DNA from: UBA7236 sp964463165
GTDB lineage: Bacteria; Bacteroidota; Bacteroidia; Chitinophagales; BACL12
NCBI GenBank assembly: GCA_964463165.1
Contig: CAYXBK010000002.1
Location: forward strand, 62,001 to 126,000
Direction of reading: 5' to 3'
Length of the DNA stretch: 64,000 nucleotides
Positions 61,707 through 64,000 of the stretch are shown piece by piece. Both the position numbers and the translations under genes were made by a program. The notes beneath the pieces are model-generated. The model was not told the DNA's origin. It did not search any database and saw only the letters and a list, made by a program, of their open reading frames with translations. Position 1 is the stretch's first letter; each line of letters starts with the position of its first letter.

Positions 61707-62624
61707 ATGAAAAGAAATACATCAACAGCACAATCTCCTTTCTCCTTTCTCCTTTCTCCTTCTTCCTTATTCCTGGTTCTTGGCTCATGGCTCATGATTC
61801 TTTCTTCCTGCAAAGAGGTAGGGCCGGATATTAATTTCGAAGAAACCGATCTGAGTTTAATTGATACAAATTATATTGAATTACCTGCTGAAGCGCCACA
61901 GTCAAAAGTTGTTTTGATGGAAGATTTTACCGGTGCCACCTGCCCGAATTGTCCGAATGCAACAACAGAAATTGAAACAATTTCAGATGATCATCCCGGG
62001 CAAATTGCGGTGACTGCTGATTTTAATTATCCGTCTGATCCGCATCCTGATGGTGCTTACAGTTTTCTCACAGCAGAAGCATTTGATCTTGCAGATTATT
62101 TAGGCGGCACCATTGCTTGGCCGGCGACTGCAATCGACAGAAATATTTTTGCAGGAGAAACGGGAATAATTCTTACAAATGAAGTGGATAATTATAATAC
62201 CTATGTTACCGAACGTCTCGCAGAAATACCACCATGCAATATGTATCTCACATCAATTTATAATGAAGAATTAAATGAATTGCTGATTAAAGTGACAATT
62301 AAATATACTGCAACTGTTACGGTAGAAAATCATATCAGCATGGAATTAACCGAAAGCGGCATCATCGATTATCAAACCGTAAGCGGTGTCGGGGAAGTTG
62401 CCGATTATGTACACAATAATGTTTTGCGTGCAATGCTCACAAATACAACTGGTGATATTTTAGATAATGCAGTTGATAAAATTCCAGGCCGTGTATTTGA
62501 AAAAGAATATAAAATAACAGTGGAAGACGGCTGGGTAAAAGAGAATTTACAGGTCGTTGCTTTCGTACATAATTTTATTGATGATAAAGAAGTGCTGCAG
62601 GCGTGCGTGCTGGATATTGATTAG
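61707..62624 (+). CDS. Omp28-related lipoprotein with thioredoxin-like CPNC site; signal peptide encoded by repeat array
   Basis: The lipobox cysteine is Cys35 (MILSSC). A thioredoxin-like domain follows with CPNC at Cys79-Cys82 (DFTGATCPNCPNAT), as in Omp28-related proteins, and the C-terminal half is a beta-sandwich. Total length is 305 residues. Remarkably, codons 10 to 34, the whole hydrophobic part of the signal peptide, coincide with an in-register 7-bp repeat array (61734-61810), including four perfect TCTCCTT copies. Loss or gain of one unit would shift the frame. It probably shares a transcript with the DUF6029 gene. Confidence 0.87.
   Translation: MKRNTSTAQSPFSFLLSPSSLFLVLGSWLMILSSCKEVGPDINFEETDLSLIDTNYIELPAEAPQSKVVLMEDFTGATCPNCPNATTEIETISDDHPGQIAVTADFNYPSDPHPDGAYSFLTAEAFDLADYLGGTIAWPATAIDRNIFAGETGIILTNEVDNYNTYVTERLAEIPPCNMYLTSIYNEELNELLIKVTIKYTATVTVENHISMELTESGIIDYQTVSGVGEVADYVHNNVLRAMLTNTTGDILDNAVDKIPGRVFEKEYKITVEDGWVKENLQVVAFVHNFIDDKEVLQACVLDID
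61734..61810 (+). repeat. Heptanucleotide array of 11 units inside the Omp28-like signal peptide
   Basis: Four perfect TCTCCTT units (61734-61761) are followed in register by CTTCCTT, ATTCCTG, GTTCTTG, GCTCATG twice, ATTCTTT and CTTCCTG, 77 bases in all. The array ends at the lipobox Cys codon. The 14-mer ATTCCTGGTTCTTG is shared exactly with the intergenic array at 24696-24723. Confidence 0.92.
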
Positions 62625-62631
62625 ATAAAGT

Positions 62632-62678
62632 CGTGAGGACCTCACGCTCACTCCCGGCAATAGCGTGAGGTCCTCACG
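62632..62678. repeat. Palindromic repeat upstream of porV, 17-nt perfect arms
   Basis: The arms CGTGAGGACCTCACGCT (62632-62648) and AGCGTGAGGTCCTCACG (62662-62678) are perfect inverted copies with a 13-nt loop. Each arm is itself nearly palindromic around TGAGGNCCTCA. A partial third copy, CCTCACGA, is at 62692. No U-run follows, so it is more likely a REP-like element than a simple terminator. Confidence 0.85.
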
Positions 62679-62751
62679 TCACGCCTGATAACCTCACGAA
62701 CAAAATAAACTCCCAATTTCTCCGTTTTAGCTTAACCCTAAAACCAATTTT

Positions 62752-63876
62752 ATGCTCCCCAAACCACTTCTATTCCTCGGAATCGCATTATTATTTTGCG
62801 ATGCTGTCATATTCGCTCAAAATAATTTTTTAAATACTTCTACTACCTCAGTTCCATTTTTGCGAACGGAGACTGATGCACGTTCTGCAGGTATGGGCGC
62901 GACTTCAGTTGCTGCATTAAACGATGCAAATGCAATTTTTCATAATGCCTCTAAAAATATATTTGCGGATGATTCGATAGGCATTGCAATTAATTATCGG
63001 AACAGGTTTGAAGAATCTTTAGATGCACATTTATTATCTGCATCCGCATTTTATCGGTTAAATGAAAAAAATGTTTTAAGTGCAGGATATAGAAATCTGA
63101 ATGCAAGTATAGATAATTTTGCTACAGGTGTAATTTCGGATGAAAAAGTGCATGAATCTGTATTTGATTTGAATTATTCCAGAAAAATAAATTCGAATTT
63201 TGCGGCCGGAATCACACTCAAATATATTCACACCAACTTACCCTACGTTTATTCGATCGGCTCAGGGGTAAATTACAAACCCGCCTATTCTTTAGCGGGA
63301 GATATTTCATGCATCTACAAAAAAGATATTTCATTCTCAGGTCTTAATTCAGAATTTACAATTGGTGTAAACATGTCTAACATGGGTGGAAAAATTACTT
63401 ATACCAGCAGCATTATTAGAGATTTTATTCCTGCGAATATTGGCGTTGGTGCCGGATATGCATTTGAGTTCTCAACCAGAAATAAATTATTATTTACCTG
63501 TGATCTTAATAAACTCATGGTTCCGACGCCCGATACAACTGATTCAAATCCTACCAACGGAATCTCTGATTATCGGGAGTTAAGTTCTTTAAAGGGAATG
63601 ATTCATTCATTTTCAGATGCACCCGGTGGCTTCGAAGAAGAATTGCATGAAATAAATTTAGCAACAGGTCTGGAATATAATTTCGATGATCAGTTATTTA
63701 TTCGCGGAGGATATTTTTATGAGCACCCTACAAAAGGTGGTCGGCAATTTTATACAACCGGTGCAGGATTGCGATATAAATTTCTGCAGTATGATATTGC
63801 TTATTTAATTCCTGCTGATATTCCGCAAAATGCGTTGGAGCCGGTTGTTACGATGACATTGGCGGCTTCGTTTTAG
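62752..63876 (+). CDS. porV: T9SS outer-membrane shuttle protein PorV (LptO)
   Basis: PorV collects T9SS cargo from the translocon and delivers it to the PorU attachment complex. After the signal peptide (about 1-22, ending IFA), the family start VPFLRTETDARSAGMGATSV is clear. So are the late motifs SSLKGMIHSFSDAPGGFEEEL, in which the core IHSFSDAPGG is diagnostic, and GYFYEHPTKGGRQF. Length is 374 residues. porU often precedes porV in this phylum; here an Omp28-like gene does. Palindromes lie on both sides. Confidence 0.94.
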   Translation: MLPKPLLFLGIALLFCDAVIFAQNNFLNTSTTSVPFLRTETDARSAGMGATSVAALNDANAIFHNASKNIFADDSIGIAINYRNRFEESLDAHLLSASAFYRLNEKNVLSAGYRNLNASIDNFATGVISDEKVHESVFDLNYSRKINSNFAAGITLKYIHTNLPYVYSIGSGVNYKPAYSLAGDISCIYKKDISFSGLNSEFTIGVNMSNMGGKITYTSSIIRDFIPANIGVGAGYAFEFSTRNKLLFTCDLNKLMVPTPDTTDSNPTNGISDYRELSSLKGMIHSFSDAPGGFEEELHEINLATGLEYNFDDQLFIRGGYFYEHPTKGGRQFYTTGAGLRYKFLQYDIAYLIPADIPQNALEPVVTMTLAASF

Positions 63877-63895
63877 ATGTGAGGACTAAATACGT

Positions 63896-63959
63896 GAGTA
63901 CCTCAACCGACCTGAGGGCCTCACTCCAAAGTGAGACTCTCAAGTCGGTTGAGGTCCTC
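63896..63959. repeat. Imperfect palindrome downstream of porV, 30-nt arms
   Basis: Arms at 63896-63925 and 63930-63959 match at 26 of 30 positions with a 4-nt loop. The left arm contains TGAGGGCCTCA, the same core as in the palindrome at 62632. No U-run follows. It may end porV transcription or be a second copy of the same repeat family. Confidence 0.8.
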
Positions 63960-64000
63960 GAGATAAAAAACTATAACCCCTTCAACAAATTCAATCTATC

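Overview
This window is a piece of a Bacteroidota chromosome, probably a Chitinophagia/Saprospiria-like environmental lineage. The placement is inferred from gene content. It carries type IX secretion (T9SS) and gliding genes (porP-like, gldK, gldL, gldM, gldN, sprE/porW, porV), several exported proteins with T9SS-type C-terminal domains, and the Bacteroidota promoter box TAnnTTTG in front of many genes. Start regions are A-rich with no clear Shine-Dalgarno sequence, and TTG starts are frequent. I see no tRNA, rRNA, insertion sequence, prophage or CRISPR array. No stretch longer than 300 bases lacks a gene.

Layout. 1-4.1 kb: an M43 metalloprotease cut by the left edge, then metG. 4.1-8.4 kb: LD-carboxypeptidase, a DUF3108 protein, a flippase-like membrane protein, ruvC, a HIT protein and greA. 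8.4-17.1 kb: a three-gene minus-strand envelope cassette made of a TonB-dependent receptor, a 1285-residue exported protein and a PorV/PorQ-like barrel. 17.2-20.7 kb: a 2-hydroxyacid dehydrogenase, rsmA, pdxA and a thioesterase. 20.8-22.6 kb: a T9SS cargo protein. 22.7-27.3 kb: yceD, rpmF, fabH, efp, accB and accC (ribosome and fatty-acid genes). 27.4-34 kb: two M1 peptidases, another cargo protein and purT. 34-36 kb: AtpI- and AtpZ-like proteins, a bactofilin and an M23 peptidase. 36-41 kb: sprE/porW and the penicillin-binding protein PBP1A. 41.5-43.4 kb: uvrC. 43.4-49.3 kb: a porP-gldKLMN block. 49.4-56.2 kb: a YyaL-type thioredoxin-domain protein, hemD, DUF4271, a BamA-family protein and hemW. 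56.4-59.9 kb: a small exported protein, an S9 peptidase and a TlpA thioredoxin. 60-63.9 kb: a DUF6029 barrel, an Omp28-like lipoprotein and porV.

How the genes fit together. The main theme is the cell envelope and secretion. GldL and GldM form the T9SS motor, GldK and GldN the ring, SprE/PorW is an accessory lipoprotein, and PorV is the outer-membrane shuttle. Exported proteases and beta-propeller proteins are plausible cargo. LdcA, M23, bactofilin and PBP1A cover wall remodelling and shape. The rest is housekeeping.

Most unusual signals. (1) Degenerate tandem arrays with a strict 7-bp (sometimes 8-bp) period occur in intergenic regions. One of them lies inside a gene and encodes the whole hydrophobic signal peptide of the Omp28-like lipoprotein. 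(2) Related palindromes bracket porV. (3) Several TAnnTTTG boxes lie so close to the start codon that the mRNAs should be leaderless or nearly so. (4) Seven genes appear to start with TTG, including a divergent pair whose starts are only 11 bp apart.
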